From: Hydrangea macrophylla
Taxonomy: Eukaryota > Streptophyta > Magnoliopsida > Cornales > Hydrangeaceae
Length of the DNA stretch: 64,000 bases
Direction: 5' to 3'
Assembly (NCBI GenBank): GCA_033977485.1
Contig: CM066989.1
Coordinates: 34,821,095 to 34,885,094, forward strand
The translations under genes and the position numbers were made by a program. Below the pieces are notes generated by a model. The model was not told the DNA's origin, did not search any database, and worked only from the letters and a program-made list of their open reading frames with translations. Positions 1 through 10,720 of this stretch are shown piece by piece. Each line of letters begins with the position of its first letter. Position 1 is the first letter of the stretch.

Positions 1-525
1 AGGTTTAAGTTCACCTAGTCCTAATTGTTTGTAGACATGATAAGGTAAGAGGTTAACACTAGCTCCTCAGTCAAGGAGAGCCCGATGAATGATAGTGTCA
101 CCTATGACACATGAAATCGTAGGCGTACTGGGATCCTTATACTTCGGAGGAGCGTGTTGAAAAACTAAACTTACTTTTTCCGTGAGGAAGACCTTTTTAG
201 GAGTATGATTGCGTATTTTGCGTTTTTGCGTACATAGGTCTTTAAGACATTTAGCGTAAGCGGGAATTTGTTTTATCGCATCGAGGAATGGAATATTGAT
301 TTTAACTTGTTTAAACACCTCGAGTATATCCTCAGTTTTTGATTTTTTCTTTGAAAAATTAGACGGTTCCTCAACATTGGGTGGAAAAGGTAACTTTGGA
401 ACATAGTTAGTTGGGACCGATTCTTTATCTTTCTTATTTTGACTCATCTCCTCACCCTCTTCTTTATTCGATTTAACGTCATTTTGATCCGGAATCTTAA
501 CAACTTCATCTTCCCGAATAGTCAT
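1..525 (-). pseudogene. gag-pol linker and start of aspartic protease
   Basis: The frame from 525 down to 67 carries the linker typical of Athila-type polyproteins: a lysine/glutamate-rich region, VPKLPFP, then INIPFLDAIKQIPAYAKCLKDL, and a block ending in HRALLD. The next codon at 67-69 is TGA, yet the same frame continues to position 1 as GASVNLLPYHVYKQLGLGEL, which is the flap-proximal start of the retropepsin domain. The stop therefore sits inside the protease active-site segment, where the family has a D-x-G-A-S motif. The protease would mature Gag and Pol. Here the enzyme cannot be made without readthrough. The rest of pol is outside the window. Confidence 0.8.
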
Positions 526-723
526 CCTAGTCGATACGGCGTTTACTTGTTCACTCGACCCCTTAATCTCATATTGTCCCTAAGGATTTTGAATAGTTTG
601 CGCATGCAACTTCCCCTCATTCCTACGACTCATTGTATTCGCTATTTGTCCCATTTGGGACTCAAGCTTTGCAATGGATTGTGTGTGAGAGTGCACTATT
701 TGTGCTTGTGCTTGGACTTGAGT

Positions 724-1023
724 TTATATGTTTTTAAGGGATGCCAACACCGTAGCCTCAAAAGCGTTATCCCTTGGATGGTTCAGATTAGGAGGAGGGT
801 GTTGGTATTGATTTTGTGGAAACTGGGGTCGATAAGTGTTAGGAAAATTAGTCAACCTAGGAGTATAATTATTTTGTGGGAATTGTTGCATAGCATTTAC
901 ATGTTGCTCCACAAATTCGGGAAACTGAGATGCCGATGGGCATGCAAGTATAGAATGTAAAGGATCAGAACATATTTGACACACTTCATGAGCGGGTGCG
1001 GTTGTCGCTTGATTTATTGTCAT
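724..1023 (-). pseudogene. Gag C-terminal zinc-knuckle segment of the Athila-like element
   Basis: This frame continues gag after the frameshift. It contains one CX2CX4HX4C zinc knuckle, CQICSDPLHSILAC, the nucleic-acid-binding motif of retrotransposon Gag, followed by a proline-, asparagine- and glutamine-rich tail (QFPQNNY, FPQNQYQHPPP). All four zinc ligands are present. A stop codon near 722 ends the frame, after which the same protein goes on through a coiled-coil-like stretch and another stop before the protease linker. The sequence lies directly between gag and the pol linker of the same element, so it is a broken piece of one gag-pol gene and not a separate gene. Confidence 0.75.
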
Positions 1024-1039
1024 AAGTCGGTCAAGTTTT

Positions 1040-2038
1040 TTAGATAATTCCTGAAATTCTATTGATTGACTCTGACTTCACCTCTCGTTTGGGTTGATTA
1101 AGATATCCCTCAGAACGTACCGACACAGTCTGATGCATCGAGTTCTCGCTTAAAGTTTCAAAAATTTTCCAGGCCTCGTCAGCGCTTTTGTGTAGGAAAG
1201 TTCCCGCACAAACGGCATCGACGGTATTACGGACAGAGGGAATAAGTCCCTCGTAGAAGACCTGAACAAGTTGCCACTTAGGAACCTGATGATGTGGACA
1301 TGATCGTAATAATTCTTTAAATTTCTCCCAAGTGTCATAAAGTGTCTCCCCATCTTGCATCACAAAATTAGTTATAGATTTCCTTATTTGATTTGTGCGC
1401 ATAATAGGAAAAAACTTTTGTAAAAACGCGGTGTGCAAGGCTTCCCATGTTTTAATTGTGTTTGGCTCAAGTGATTGAAGCAAATACTTAGCTTTGTCTC
1501 TTAAAGAAAATGGAAAGAGCCGCAATTTTAATTCATCGTCATTTAAGTTTTGGATTTTCAAAGTAGAGCATATGTCCTGAAAATCTCCTAAGTGTTGATA
1601 TGGATCTTCATTTAGACGGCCATGGAAAGACGGAAGTAGCGAGATCGTAGACGACTTTATCTCAAAGTGAGATGCTGTCGCCTCCGGTAATTCGATACCG
1701 GCTTGTGGCGTGTAAGTAGTAGGAATAAAATAATTTATAAGTGGAGGAGGTGGCGGTATATTAAGATTATTCATATTAGCACCGTCGTTTTGATTGTTAT
1801 TGTTATTTCCACCGTCAGCCATTTTAATCGGTTTGATTTTAAAAGTTCGAGTTTTCCTTAACCGTTCACGGGTACTTTGAATTTCGGCCTCAAACAACGA
1901 CGACGGAATCGGAGTTGATTCGTCGTCTTGCAACCCAGCTCTAGAAGCTTGGGTTGTGGACTTACTAGTTCTTAAGGTACGTTCAAGTTCAAGATCGAAA
2001 GATTTTAATTCTGGTTCATTTGAACGTGTACCTAACAT
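1040..2038 (-). CDS. gag: Ty3 (Athila-like) Gag capsid protein, N-terminal part
   Basis: An open frame of 332 codons encodes the structural protein of the retrotransposon particle, which packages element RNA in the cytoplasm. The first 100 residues are polar, with a proline run at about 95-99. The retrotransposon gag domain follows at about residues 125-260, with the recognisable blocks LFPFSLRDKAKYLL, TWEALHTAFLQKFFP and KFKELLRSCPHH typical of Athila gag. The frame starts 478 bp inside the 5' LTR edge, after the primer site, as expected. It ends early in the linker before the zinc knuckle, and the protein clearly continues in another frame at 724-1023, so a single-base frameshift separates them near 1040-1070. 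Family assignment is firm. Functionality is unlikely. Confidence 0.85.
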   Translation of the reverse strand: MLGTRSNEPELKSFDLELERTLRTSKSTTQASRAGLQDDESTPIPSSLFEAEIQSTRERLRKTRTFKIKPIKMADGGNNNNNQNDGANMNNLNIPPPPPLINYFIPTTYTPQAGIELPEATASHFEIKSSTISLLPSFHGRLNEDPYQHLGDFQDICSTLKIQNLNDDELKLRLFPFSLRDKAKYLLQSLEPNTIKTWEALHTAFLQKFFPIMRTNQIRKSITNFVMQDGETLYDTWEKFKELLRSCPHHQVPKWQLVQVFYEGLIPSVRNTVDAVCAGTFLHKSADEAWKIFETLSENSMHQTVSVRSEGYLNQPKREVKSESINRISGII

Positions 2039-2040
2039 AA

Positions 2041-2515
2041 ACTAAAATAAAGAAAAAGAAACTAAAAACAAAGACTGACTAAACAAAAGAAACAAATAGC
2101 AATCACGCAAATAAGACGACAAGCAAGCACACAGTACTACTATGATGCATGAATATTATCCTGTAATGCAATGACCGCGTCAAGCCCAGCGCCCCGGGTT
2201 TCCTAGCTAATGCAGTGTTCAATCCACAACTAACCTAATGCAAGTAATTGCGTCTCAGCGCCCTGACTTACAGTGATTTGATGCGAAGTTAAAGCGAGCA
2301 ATTTACTTAATTTTTATTTATTTTATTTGCGTAAGCTCCTTTGATGTAATTAGCTACTCCACTCGGAAACGTTGGAATTTGATGACTCGAAAACCTAAAA
2401 AATAAAAGAACAAGTTAGTAATTTAAAACAAAAACGGAAAATAGGAAGAATAAAAACTAATATAATATTTACGAATTAACTAAACTAAGATTATAAAATT
2501 AAAGGTAGTAATGCA
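2041..2515 (-). other. 5' leader of the Athila-like element
   Basis: Untranslated leader between primer-binding site and gag start. It is AT-rich with no open frame of note. Confidence 0.6.
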
Positions 2516-2534
2516 ATCCCCGGCAACGGCGCCA
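2516..2534 (-). other. Primer-binding site, tRNA-Asp type
   Basis: The minus strand reads TGGCGCCGTTGCCGGGGAT, the minus-strand primer site used by Athila-group elements and matching the 3' end of plant tRNA-Asp. It lies 8 bp from the inner LTR edge, which fixes the orientation and that edge of the LTR at 2543. Confidence 0.88.
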
Positions 2535-2542
2535 AAAATTGA

Positions 2543-3898
2543 TGTTGTCAATATCAAGATATAAAAAGTGTTCTTTACTTTTCAAAAGATTTGTAGTGTG
2601 AAAGCAAAGGTCGAACCCACAGGGATTGGTTAACTACAGCGACTTAATTTTAAAACCTAACTTTAATTAATTATGAAAATGGATTTTGATTTGATTTTAA
2701 TTAAACTAATAACAATAAAAATAAATCTAAACTATGAAAGCAATTAAAAGTGTTTTTGTAAATATGTTGAAAGGAACCTAGGATTGCAAATCCACCACTA
2801 GTTTCGTAATAAGGGTATTTATGAATTACTCTAGCTTATTACATTGGATGAATATGGGGAATTGTGGCTACAAGCTCAATTCCTCCGTCAAGAGAATAAT
2901 CATGGTTCAAGCACCAACATATTCCATCTTCGGTTAACACGAATTATCCCACACTAAACTAGGGTTGTGACATAATTCGTCTAATCTAGGCATAGATTAT
3001 TCGGATACTTGATAGCACAAATCAATAAAGCACTATCACATGTAAATAATCTAAACAAGCACAGCGAGCATAGATCATTGAGCACATCACAGTCAAAATA
3101 GATCTAAGACAAGAATAAACTTTGAAAGCAATGATTTAGTCAATAGAAGTTCGATTTATTTATAAAAATCCTCGGAACATGTGACTGTCATCCATACATA
3201 ATAAAACTAAAATAAAAACATAAAATACTCCATATTACTCGACTAGGGCTTCATTGAAACCCTAGATCTAAGATCTAGCTGTCCATGGAAGTGATGGATG
3301 GCAAGAGGTTGATGGAGGAGGCCATGGGAATCCTTGGTCTTCTTCTTCTTCTCCTTGCTTCCCCCCCTTCAATGGCTGAAAGTATGGTTGTATATTGTGT
3401 ATATAATAATTGCCAACCCTTTTATTGAAGTAAAATAGGGTATATATAGATTTACAACAAGTTTTTGGAAGCTTTCCTAACTCGAAACGCATTAAAACGG
3501 CTGTATTTAGCTTTCCAGACGTAATTAGGCAATTTCGTTCGCGTAGGAATCATCAGTATAGTGAAATACGCAAGTTTGATTTTTACACATGTCGCGCGAG
3601 CGGGCTGCGCGAGCGCGACAATTGGCACCTCGCGCGCGCGGATCGCGCGAGCGAATTCTGGATTCTCGCGCGCGCGGCTTGCACGCGCGAACTGGCTTTT
3701 TCAGCTTCTTTTCTTCTGATTTTCCACCCTGTTTAGCCTGACATACTTGATTTCTTCCAAAACCTGTCAGAAAATAGAAAACGAAGTAAAAATATACAAA
3801 AACATGATAAAAAGATACTAACAAATGCTCGTTAAGGCGTATAAATATGATTTGTTCTCTCCCGATCATCATTTGTTCAAGGAATTTTTGGGTGTACA
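2543..3898 (-). repeat. 5' LTR of the Athila-like element (1,356 bp)
   Basis: The inner edge is set by the primer site, and the LTR reads TGTTGTCA at this end on the plus strand. The outer edge is placed at 3898, where the minus strand would begin TGTACACC. Both ends fit the TG...CA rule. A TATA box and an AATAAA-like signal occur inside, and 3591-3695 holds a GC-rich run of GCGCGAGCG-type repeats. The outer edge is inferred because the 3' LTR is not available for comparison. Confidence 0.65.
3441..3451 (-). promoter_or_regulatory. TATA box of the Athila-like LTR
   Basis: The minus strand reads CTATATATACC, a good plant TATA element, about 450 bp from the outer LTR edge. An AATAAA signal follows about 20 bp downstream at 3421-3426, consistent with a U3/R boundary region. 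Start of transcription is inferred. Confidence 0.5.
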
Positions 3899-5600
3899 AT
3901 ACGTAAAAAAAAGAGTCTAGAAAAATAAAATAAAATGGATGTTTTTACAAAAGAAAAGGAAAAAGAATTTGAACTTGAAAAGAAAATGAAAATGAAAATG
4001 AAAAAGAAGAATTTCAAAAGAAATGAAAAAATGAAAAGAAAAAAAAATATACATATATATAATCTATATATATAAATAAAAGGGAAAAACTGTTCGAGAC
4101 AGAACGCGGCGAAGCCGATGGCACTCTCTGAGTGCCACGCGCGATATTCAGTGAGTGTCGCGGACAACTCAGCGAGTGCCGCCCTCTGTAACAGACTATT
4201 TTTTAAATACGTATTGAACAAACCAAGATACCATAGTACATGCATGAACACCCCGAAATTACCCAATTAACCTCTCAAGGTTGGTCTATATAAGGAGATA
4301 TACATCTCCATTACAAAGAGAAATAATTTTGATATAGATTAGAGATATAATTGAGCGGTTTTAGAGAGAAAAAGAAGAGAATTGAAGAAGAAACCATTGA
4401 AGGAGTTTAAAGAGCTTGAAAAGGCTTGAAGATTTTGAAGATCTTCATCAAGAAACAAGAAAAAATCTTAGGATATTTATAGGTAATCTTCTAATCCCAA
4501 TTTATTTTTAGTCTAAATTCAATCACAATTCATCGAATTCTAGAATCTTTTACACAATTTTGAAAAAGTCCCTTCCCACCTCATTTCATCACACACCACT
4601 TGAATTGTGATTGAGTTCTCATTCATAGTTTTTGATTTGGATCTTCATAACCTCAAATTTAATGTAAAATAAGTTTTTCAAAAGGAAATTTGATTTGCAT
4701 CATCAATTGGGTTAAATTTTGGTTCTCTTTGTTCTTGCACTTCTCTAAGGAATCATGAGATCTTCAATATCACACTTGATTCCTTTTAATTTTATCCTCC
4801 AATTTTCTGTAAATTTATGATTTATACAAGAATTGGAATTGAATTTGATCATATCCTTATATAATTAGTGAATATAAGTCATATGCTCATGACTTGTACC
4901 CACTAATTTGGAGGTTTCATGAAGTTCTTCATATTTCATTGAAATCTATAGAGGTTGAATCCTTAATCCTCTAGGATCGTCAACTTGAGAGAAGAATCAA
5001 AGGAAATAGGATATGAATCCTCAAGGACCATTAATTTTAGAGGGGAATTAGACTTAAATGAAATTGACTTTATAAGTTGATTGTTGGATTCAAGTGAATT
5101 CAAGTGTCTTGAGTTCATAGGATTAAGTAAGTCCTTGAAGTCCATTTCTAGATCCTCTAATGAGGTTTATGTTGGGGTTCATCCAAGGCTAAGTCTATGA
5201 ATTCCCTTTTGATAATTTGGTGTCATTATGATGATCATAGTCATACTTGATCTAGATTCTCTCTAGAATTATAGATCAAGTTTGATTCAAATCATGGACA
5301 TTAATTCATCAATGGTCCAGTGACTTCAATGGCGATCTGTGATCAAAGATTTTTCATTAAATCATGATCCATTGAAATTGGATGAGACCAATTGGAATGT
5401 GTTCATAACACAAAGATTTACCACTATAAATTTTGTTTTGATGTGATTTTATAGTTAACATTGTTTGATTTTAAGATTTGTTAATTAGTTACTCTCTGGC
5501 CAAAATTTCAGACCAATAAGTTAGTATTAAATTGATTAGATCAGAGCTTTAAACAAGTATTTTGAGCTTCAAATAATTTTTCCTATGAAGTTAAATGTGT
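3899..5600 (+). repeat. Left part of an Ogre/Tat-like LTR remnant, split by CACTA-1
   Basis: No gene is visible. The stretch has the build of a Tat/Ogre LTR: a purine-rich start, a GC-rich block at about 4127-4185 with repeated GAGTGCCGC-like words, a TATA box (TCTATATAAGG at 4285-4295) and a long AT-rich part. It resumes after the CACTA element at 12724. An outer TG end is not recognisable, probably lost at the Athila insertion. It does not resemble the LTR at 16711-19970 closely, so if it is an LTR it is of another subfamily. The LTR reading is inference. Confidence 0.4.
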
Positions 5601-5890
5601 CACTACAAGAAAACAGAGATTTAGTGGCAGTATTATTAGTTGCAGTCCAAATATTGACACTAAAGTATGTCATTTAGTGCCAAAGTAAAGATCGTTAGAT
5701 AAGAGATAAAAGCTACTATTTTTTTGTCACAAACACTTGGTCATGACTAATTACTCGCAATTAATTCGTTTGGCGGGGAAAATTTCACTTTGGCGCCAAC
5801 TAAAGTAGTGATTTAGTGGCAATATCAGGTGGTCATGTGAGTAACAAGTATTAGAAGTCGTGACTTAACTAAAATTATATGTTGTTAAGA

Positions 5891-6691
5891 GTTATACAGC
5901 TGTCTAACACCACCTCAAACTTCTTTTATTTTCCTCAGATTTATCAAATTAAAGATGAGATAGAGACCCTCCAAGCTCCATCACCCTTTTCGATCTCTCT
6001 TTAGCCCTTCTACCCTCTCTTTGTCATCACTCGAACCCTCCTTCGACAGACGGCGATACCTACCCAGACCCACTACCACCATAGACTACCTGACTGTTTC
6101 ATTCTCTCTTCATCAATCAAGACGATGGTAACCATAGCGCGTTGCACCCGACCTGTTCAGTTTAGTAATCGGATAAGATGAAAGAAACCAGCAAAGCCGG
6201 CGATTGGGAACAAGGCCTTCATGTTGGGCATCAGCCTCGGCACCATTTGTCGGACCCCCACCTTCTCTGCTAATGTATGTAAAATTCTATTGATTATTTA
6301 ATATATTAATCAGTATGTGTACATAAATTTCTCGGACATAAATTCTTATTATTTAATATCTTAAACCATTTGTCGGACCCCCACCTTCTCTACCCATTCC
6401 ATATGTATATGTACATAAATTTCTCTTATTTAATATCTTAATCAGTATGTGGGAACTCTAGATGGTGTTTTGGTTTTTTGTTAACAGTATGTGGGTATGG
6501 AGGGATTTCAGAATCTTTTGCTTGGAATGTGTGTGGGAGATCTTGAAACTTTATCTGACCTTGAAATTTTATATGTTGCTTTTGGGGTTTTATTTTGGTT
6601 GATTGTAGTTTCATTATTTGTTTTCTAGGGTGATTCTTTGGATGTCTTGTAGCTGACCCTGTATCTCAACTGTTTGTTTATTTGCTTCTTA
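5891..6691. other. CACTA-1 5' internal region with a 123-bp tandem duplication
   Basis: A pyrimidine-rich leader-like stretch (5930-6060) is followed by a short GC-richer part (6180-6270) that could be an exon: one frame reads KAFMLGISLGTICRTPTFSA before a possible GT donor. I do not recognise it. The segment beginning ACCATTTGTCGGACCC is tandemly duplicated at 6242-6364 and 6365-about 6452. Confidence 0.4.
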
Positions 6692-7103
6692 GAGCAACTC
6701 CAATGGGAGTATCCATGTAAGGTATCCAAAATTCCTTTTTGGATCCTTGAATACTGTTTTTGGTTACCTAAATGGGTTTTCTTATCAAAGAGCCGCCAAC
6801 TATACTATCCAAAATGAGTATCCATGTTAGTGTTTGATATGTTTTAATACACTCCAAATATTGATCCACTCTGATCATTATTTTAATGATCAAATCAAGG
6901 CCTAGTATATCCTTAAAATTTTTGGCTTCCCTCACTTTCTCTCTTCAGGGAGTATGAGTTTGGGTCCTGAATCCACATGATTCAGGACCCAAAATGGCTC
7001 CGCTTTTGGGTCCCCCATTGGAGTGCAATTTTGGGAATGGGAGGAGCCATTTTGGCATCTTTTGGTTTTGGGTTCCCTATAGGCTCCTCCTTTGGGGTTG
7101 CTC
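6692..7103. mobile_element. PIF/Harbinger-like (Tourist) MITE, 412 bp
   Basis: The left terminus GAGCAACTCCAATGGGAG is mirrored at the right by CTCCTCCTTTGGGGTTGCTC. A 3-bp duplication TTA flanks it (6689-6691 and 7104-7106), as for Harbinger-group elements. It has no coding capacity and lies inside CACTA-1. A palindrome around ATTCAGGACCC (6968-6992) lies inside it. Confidence 0.8.
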
Positions 7104-7106
7104 TTA

Positions 7107-8090
7107 GCAGGGCTGGGAGTTTCAGGTATTGTCAAAGTCTCTGTTGTTTTATTTGCTATTAATGAAATATTTGATATTTGAGTAATATGTACAACTCTGT
7201 AATTTATCATCTTGGCTTATCTTTTGAGGGAAGTACGTACTTGTGGTAGTTGTTTGTTGATATTAAATGCTTCCTTTCTCATTTAACTTATTACTTTGCT
7301 AATCATGTTTTGAACATTCACTTTGAGCACTTAACATTATTAACTATCATAGTGTCTGAATACAAATTCACATTTCTATGGAATATTGTCTCACCTAATT
7401 AAACAACGTGAAAAGGAGTGATAGAAGCATGGGCATTCTCCAAGTTTATGATAATATATAATTTTGATTTTGCAACTATAATTAAACAAAAGAAAAAAGT
7501 TCTATTGGAGGACATGGGCATGTTTTTTTTTTGGAAAGTGGGGACATGGACATGTTGCAGTTACATTTTCCCCATTATAATCTACATTTCACAAATCTGT
7601 CATGTATGTAACTATCTTGGACTGAAGGAGCTATATACGTTGTTTTTTTTTTCACCCCTTCAATTTTCACACTTTATTTTTCTTGTGCAAACAATCTTTC
7701 AGTTCTAATGCTTAAACTTCGTAGGGAAGAATTTAATTCAAATGAAATCCTTGTATACTACATAAATATTGACCTCAAAGGACTCTAATTGTTTGGGTGA
7801 TTTCTTTATAGCTGTGTTTGATTTAGTTTATGATAATCTGTTAGTGCTTAATATTGAAGCATTAGATTGGGTCGCTACTTCTTAATTTAAGAGTTTTTTT
7901 TTCCTTCTTTGAGCTAAAGTGGTTGTTTATTTGCTAATTGTTGTGATCTGAGCATTGTTGTTCATGCATTGCTAAAGAACTCATTAAAGTGTTAGTCTCT
8001 AGCCTCTTATTGTATTGAAGCATACCTTAATTAATTTAATTTAGAACTTTTGATAATTGTGTGTGTTTTTTTTTTCCTTTTGCTGGACAG
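7107..8090. other. CACTA-1 interior without recognised gene
   Basis: AT-rich sequence with several T runs and no persuasive reading frame. It probably represents intron-like or decayed internal CACTA sequence leading to the captured exon at 8091. Confidence 0.5.
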
Positions 8091-8165
8091 AGAGTGGTGT
8101 TGTATTGGAGGTATTTGATGATAAAGCCAAGCAAAAAGCCTTAAAGACAGTCCCTAGCCTCTCAG
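8091..8165 (+). pseudogene. Captured exon of an HIPP (heavy-metal-associated isoprenylated plant protein) gene
   Basis: A pyrimidine tract ending in GGACAG is followed by 75 bp that read VVLEVFDDKAKQKALKTVPS (then LS) and stop at a GT donor (TCAG/GTACT). HIPP proteins have a first beta strand and helix of the form KVVLKxDLHDDKAKQKALKTVSxLSG, so the match covers the beta1-alpha1 part of an HMA domain with its usual intron positions. The metal-binding or substitute loop lies in the part just upstream that is changed here. No second HMA exon was found downstream. The fragment sits between CACTA-1 termini, so it is best explained as host DNA picked up by the transposon. Identification is from memory of the family. 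Confidence 0.55.
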
Positions 8166-8188
8166 GTACTTCGTGCCAAAAAATTTAG

Positions 8189-8367
8189 AGTAATGTTATG
8201 CTTTTTAAATTTTGTGTGCAAGTTTGGTTCTCAACATGTGGCAATGGATCACTTGATTTTTATTAGAGGATATAGAATTGGCCGCACCATCATCTAAGGT
8301 GGTCCTACTGCCATATGTGTTGGGGACTATATTTGGAATAGAAAACTTTGAAAGCTTAGCATTAATT
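8189..8367. repeat. Small MITE-like element, copy a
   Basis: Starts near TAATGTTATGCTTTT and ends near AAAGCTTAGCATTA, an imperfect inverted repeat. The body shares words such as ATGTGGCAATGGATCACTTGATTTTTATT with copies at 8404-8562 and 42600-42785. Superfamily and target duplication were not determined. Confidence 0.5.
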
Positions 8368-8403
8368 AGTCAAAAAAATACCAAGCGACAATGATTTGAT
8401 TTC

Positions 8404-8562
8404 CAAGTAAAGCTATGCTTCCCAAATTTGTTTCCCAAATGTGGCAATTGGTCCACCTGATTTTTGTTGGAGGATGTTGAATAGTCCCACAATTATCAAA
8501 TGTGGTCCCACTATTTGGAACTACATTCGGATACAACTTGGGAAATACAACTTACTCTTGAT
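8404..8562. repeat. Small MITE-like element, copy b
   Basis: Begins AAGCTATGCTTCCCAAATTTG and ends near ACTTGGGAAATACAACTTACTC. The inner part, including TGGTCCACCTGATTTTTGTT, is a diverged version of copy a, lying only about 40 bp from it. Confidence 0.5.
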
Positions 8563-8995
8563 TTTTTTTTGTTTCATACAAATATTTGATTGTGCACTAA
8601 TTAGTTTGATATCTATGAAACACGGACTCTTCGAAATGGCCGCCGCACCCGCACTTAATGAGCACCCATACTGGGTGCTCCGTGGATTCTTTGAGTTCTT
8701 TTGGAGGGTGACTGGGACTTTTTTGTAGCGTTCTTTTGAAAAAGAACGCAAGTTCTTCATACAATTTTGAAAACTTTGGGAGTTTAAAAGATAAATAATA
8801 GAAAATAATAATAGCAATTATCTAGGGTATACACTAATGCACTAATAGTTATAATATGATTTACTATTATTTGAAAATATGTTTTTAATATTTTATCCAA
8901 GTACTCCCGCCGCACCCACACCCTACTTTTTAGAAAATTGGCGAATCCCTCGCACCCGCACCGGTGCTACCTAGTTTGACATGCATTCTCAAATT

Positions 8996-9024
8996 CCCGT
9001 GCATGTGCACGGGTTGTCGATTAG
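8996..9024 (+). other. Helitron-like 3' terminus: hairpin followed by TTAG
   Basis: CCCGTGCATGTGCACGGG forms a perfect hairpin, then seven bases later TTAG/T. Plant Helitrons end with a GC-rich CCCGTGC...GCACGGG hairpin about 10 bases before CTRR, inserted in AT. Here the first base is T instead of C. No matching 5' TC end was found, so the element cannot be delimited. Confidence 0.35.
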
Positions 9025-9093
9025 TTTGAATCATTGACAAATTTTTATTCTCTTTTTGTGTTGACTACACCCACTGTATGCATTAACTTACAG

Positions 9094-9196
9094 GATAACC
9101 TGATCCAAATACAAGAGAGGAACCGAACTAAACAACATTGTGGCTCATGACATGATTCAGCCAAAAAGGAAGAAAGGCGTGGATGTAACTTTCTAT
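9094..9196 (+). pseudogene. Decayed exon of a CACTA TNPA-like (Ptta/En/Spm) protein
   Basis: The stretch lies between an AG acceptor (CTTACAG) and a GT donor (TATGTAAG). Base by base it parallels exon 5 of the TNPA-like gene in CACTA-2 (46740-46847): both have CCA-x-x-x-ACAAG, GAACC, ATTGTGGC, a run of AAG codons, GTGGATG and end in TCTATGTAAG. Reading frame is lost through small indels and a stop. This shows that CACTA-1 once carried the same kind of gene as CACTA-2. Upstream exons were not found; the preceding DNA is occupied by MITE- and Helitron-like sequence. Confidence 0.6.
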
Positions 9197-9579
9197 GTAA
9201 GTTTTATATTGAACTTTTTAAAGTAATCTCCAACCATTAAATGTAAGTGGGTTTCGAAAATAAGTTATCTGCCAGCATACATGATAAGAATTGTTGTATT
9301 GTTAGTTTTGAGCTTGCATATTTACTTCCGAAAGTGAACTAGATTTGTGATCAAAGCTTGTTTGTCTGTCATTTGCACTAATGATATCAGATAAACAAAC
9401 ATTGCTCCTTCAATTTAGTCAATTGCAATTTCAATAAGACAAAAAACCATAATCCATTAACCATTTAAATTAGTTTGGTATGACTTTCAATAATAAAAAA
9501 GTACTATGAATGAACTCATAAAAATGTTCAAGCCAAAAAAAAAGAAGGAAAAATAACAGATCATATGTCAGCATCTTGT

Positions 9580-10720
9580 TCTTTTAATATCATGTTTACA
9601 ATAGATTTTATTTTTGTAGAACGGCATATTTTATTAAATATAAAACATAGGGCCCAAAGACACCAATGTAACATTACAAAATCAGTACACGTGATTGAAT
9701 ACCCTAAATTCTCAGTATGGGACACCAATTTCATCACCATAATGCCACAAAGACAAACACCAAAGCACACGAACTCAAAAGCAAAAACTGTTCAAAACCA
9801 AGATATAAAGGGTATTGATCTAGACACCCCTCCCTTGGCTTGTTGGTCGGCCAGACTGTTAGATTATCTAAAAATGTGAACAAATGTAACATACGAGTGT
9901 TCTCTAATATGGTCTACATTATTGTTGATCCCGTTCATAATCGATTGGCAATCCTAACTTACCAAAGAACTTTCTTCAACACAACTAGTTGCAGTTTTAG
10001 AATCACTTTCCGCTATTAAATTCTTGCCTCTATGTATTCCCGATTCAAGAATATCCGTAAGCCTTATGAAATTGCAATTAGTTCAGTTTATTAGAATCTT
10101 GAATTCTGATCGGTATTGAAAACATCAAAATGATATTAACCCGATCATCACGGAAAGCTCTGCCCACTACGGCCAGACCCTACTAAACGTGCCTCCACCT
10201 CTTTTTGCTTCCCCTGAGACAGCATTGAAATCACCGCCAATAAACGATGAAACTTGATCTCTCTAAAACATAGATAACAATTCAACCCATATCCCTCTCC
10301 TCTCAATATCTGTATGAAATCCATACACATTGGCAATGATACACTCTTAGAACACCACGCAGCACAACGTACCTCGAATTTGAATAAATTGTTTGCACAT
10401 CTAAGAAAGAGTCACTCCAAAGGCATAACATACCTCCTGCAGAACCATTCGCCTCTACCATAGCACATCTATTCAAAATTTTACCTCCTAATCATCTCAA
10501 AATGGGTTCAGGAAACCCCCAATAATTTGGTCTCTAGAATAAGTTGCATACTAGGTTTCTCTTTGGCAATAATATTTTTGATCTCTCGCTTTTTCTCCCC
10601 TCTACCCATACCTCAGATGTTTATCTCACTTATTCCTTTCCCTACAAGGGAAAACACCATATCCTGGCATTTATTTGCTGACATTAGTAATACGCCTTTT
10701 TTTAATGCATCTTAACATTG
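9580..10720 (-). pseudogene. L1-type LINE fragment: endonuclease start joined to RNase H end
   Basis: On the minus strand, 10720-10140 reads like the start of an L1 ORF2 endonuclease: KNIIAKEKPSMQLILETKLL, then CAMVEANGSAGGMLCLWSDS, then GGDFNAVSGEAKRGGG. Further on (about 10110-9830) it reads IAESDSKTATSC and FVHIFR, SNSLADQQAKGGV, the end of the plant L1 RNase H domain. The whole reverse transcriptase is missing between them. The rest to about 9580 would be 3' UTR. Frames are broken repeatedly. The element lies inside CACTA-1. Exact ends are uncertain. Confidence 0.6.

Larger units (their letters stand above)
1..3898 (-). mobile_element. Athila-like Ty3 retrotransposon, 5' half, cut by window start
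   Basis: Read on the minus strand, the element runs from its 5' LTR at the right (2543-3898) through the primer-binding site (2516-2534), a leader of about 475 bp, gag and the first part of the protease, and then leaves the window at position 1. The tRNA-Asp-type primer site together with a gag containing an SLRDKAK block is the arrangement known for Athila/Tat-lineage Ty3 elements. Reading frames are broken by a frameshift near 1040-1070 and by stop codons, including a TGA at 67-69, so this copy looks dead. The remaining pol and the 3' LTR lie outside the window. Lineage within Athila/Tat is inferred, not tested. Confidence 0.85.

Noticed and set aside
6187..6290. Possible captured exon (KAFMLGISLGTICRTPTFSA) in CACTA-1
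   Set aside because: GC-richer and before a GT, but not recognisable as any family. It is mentioned only as part of the 5' region.
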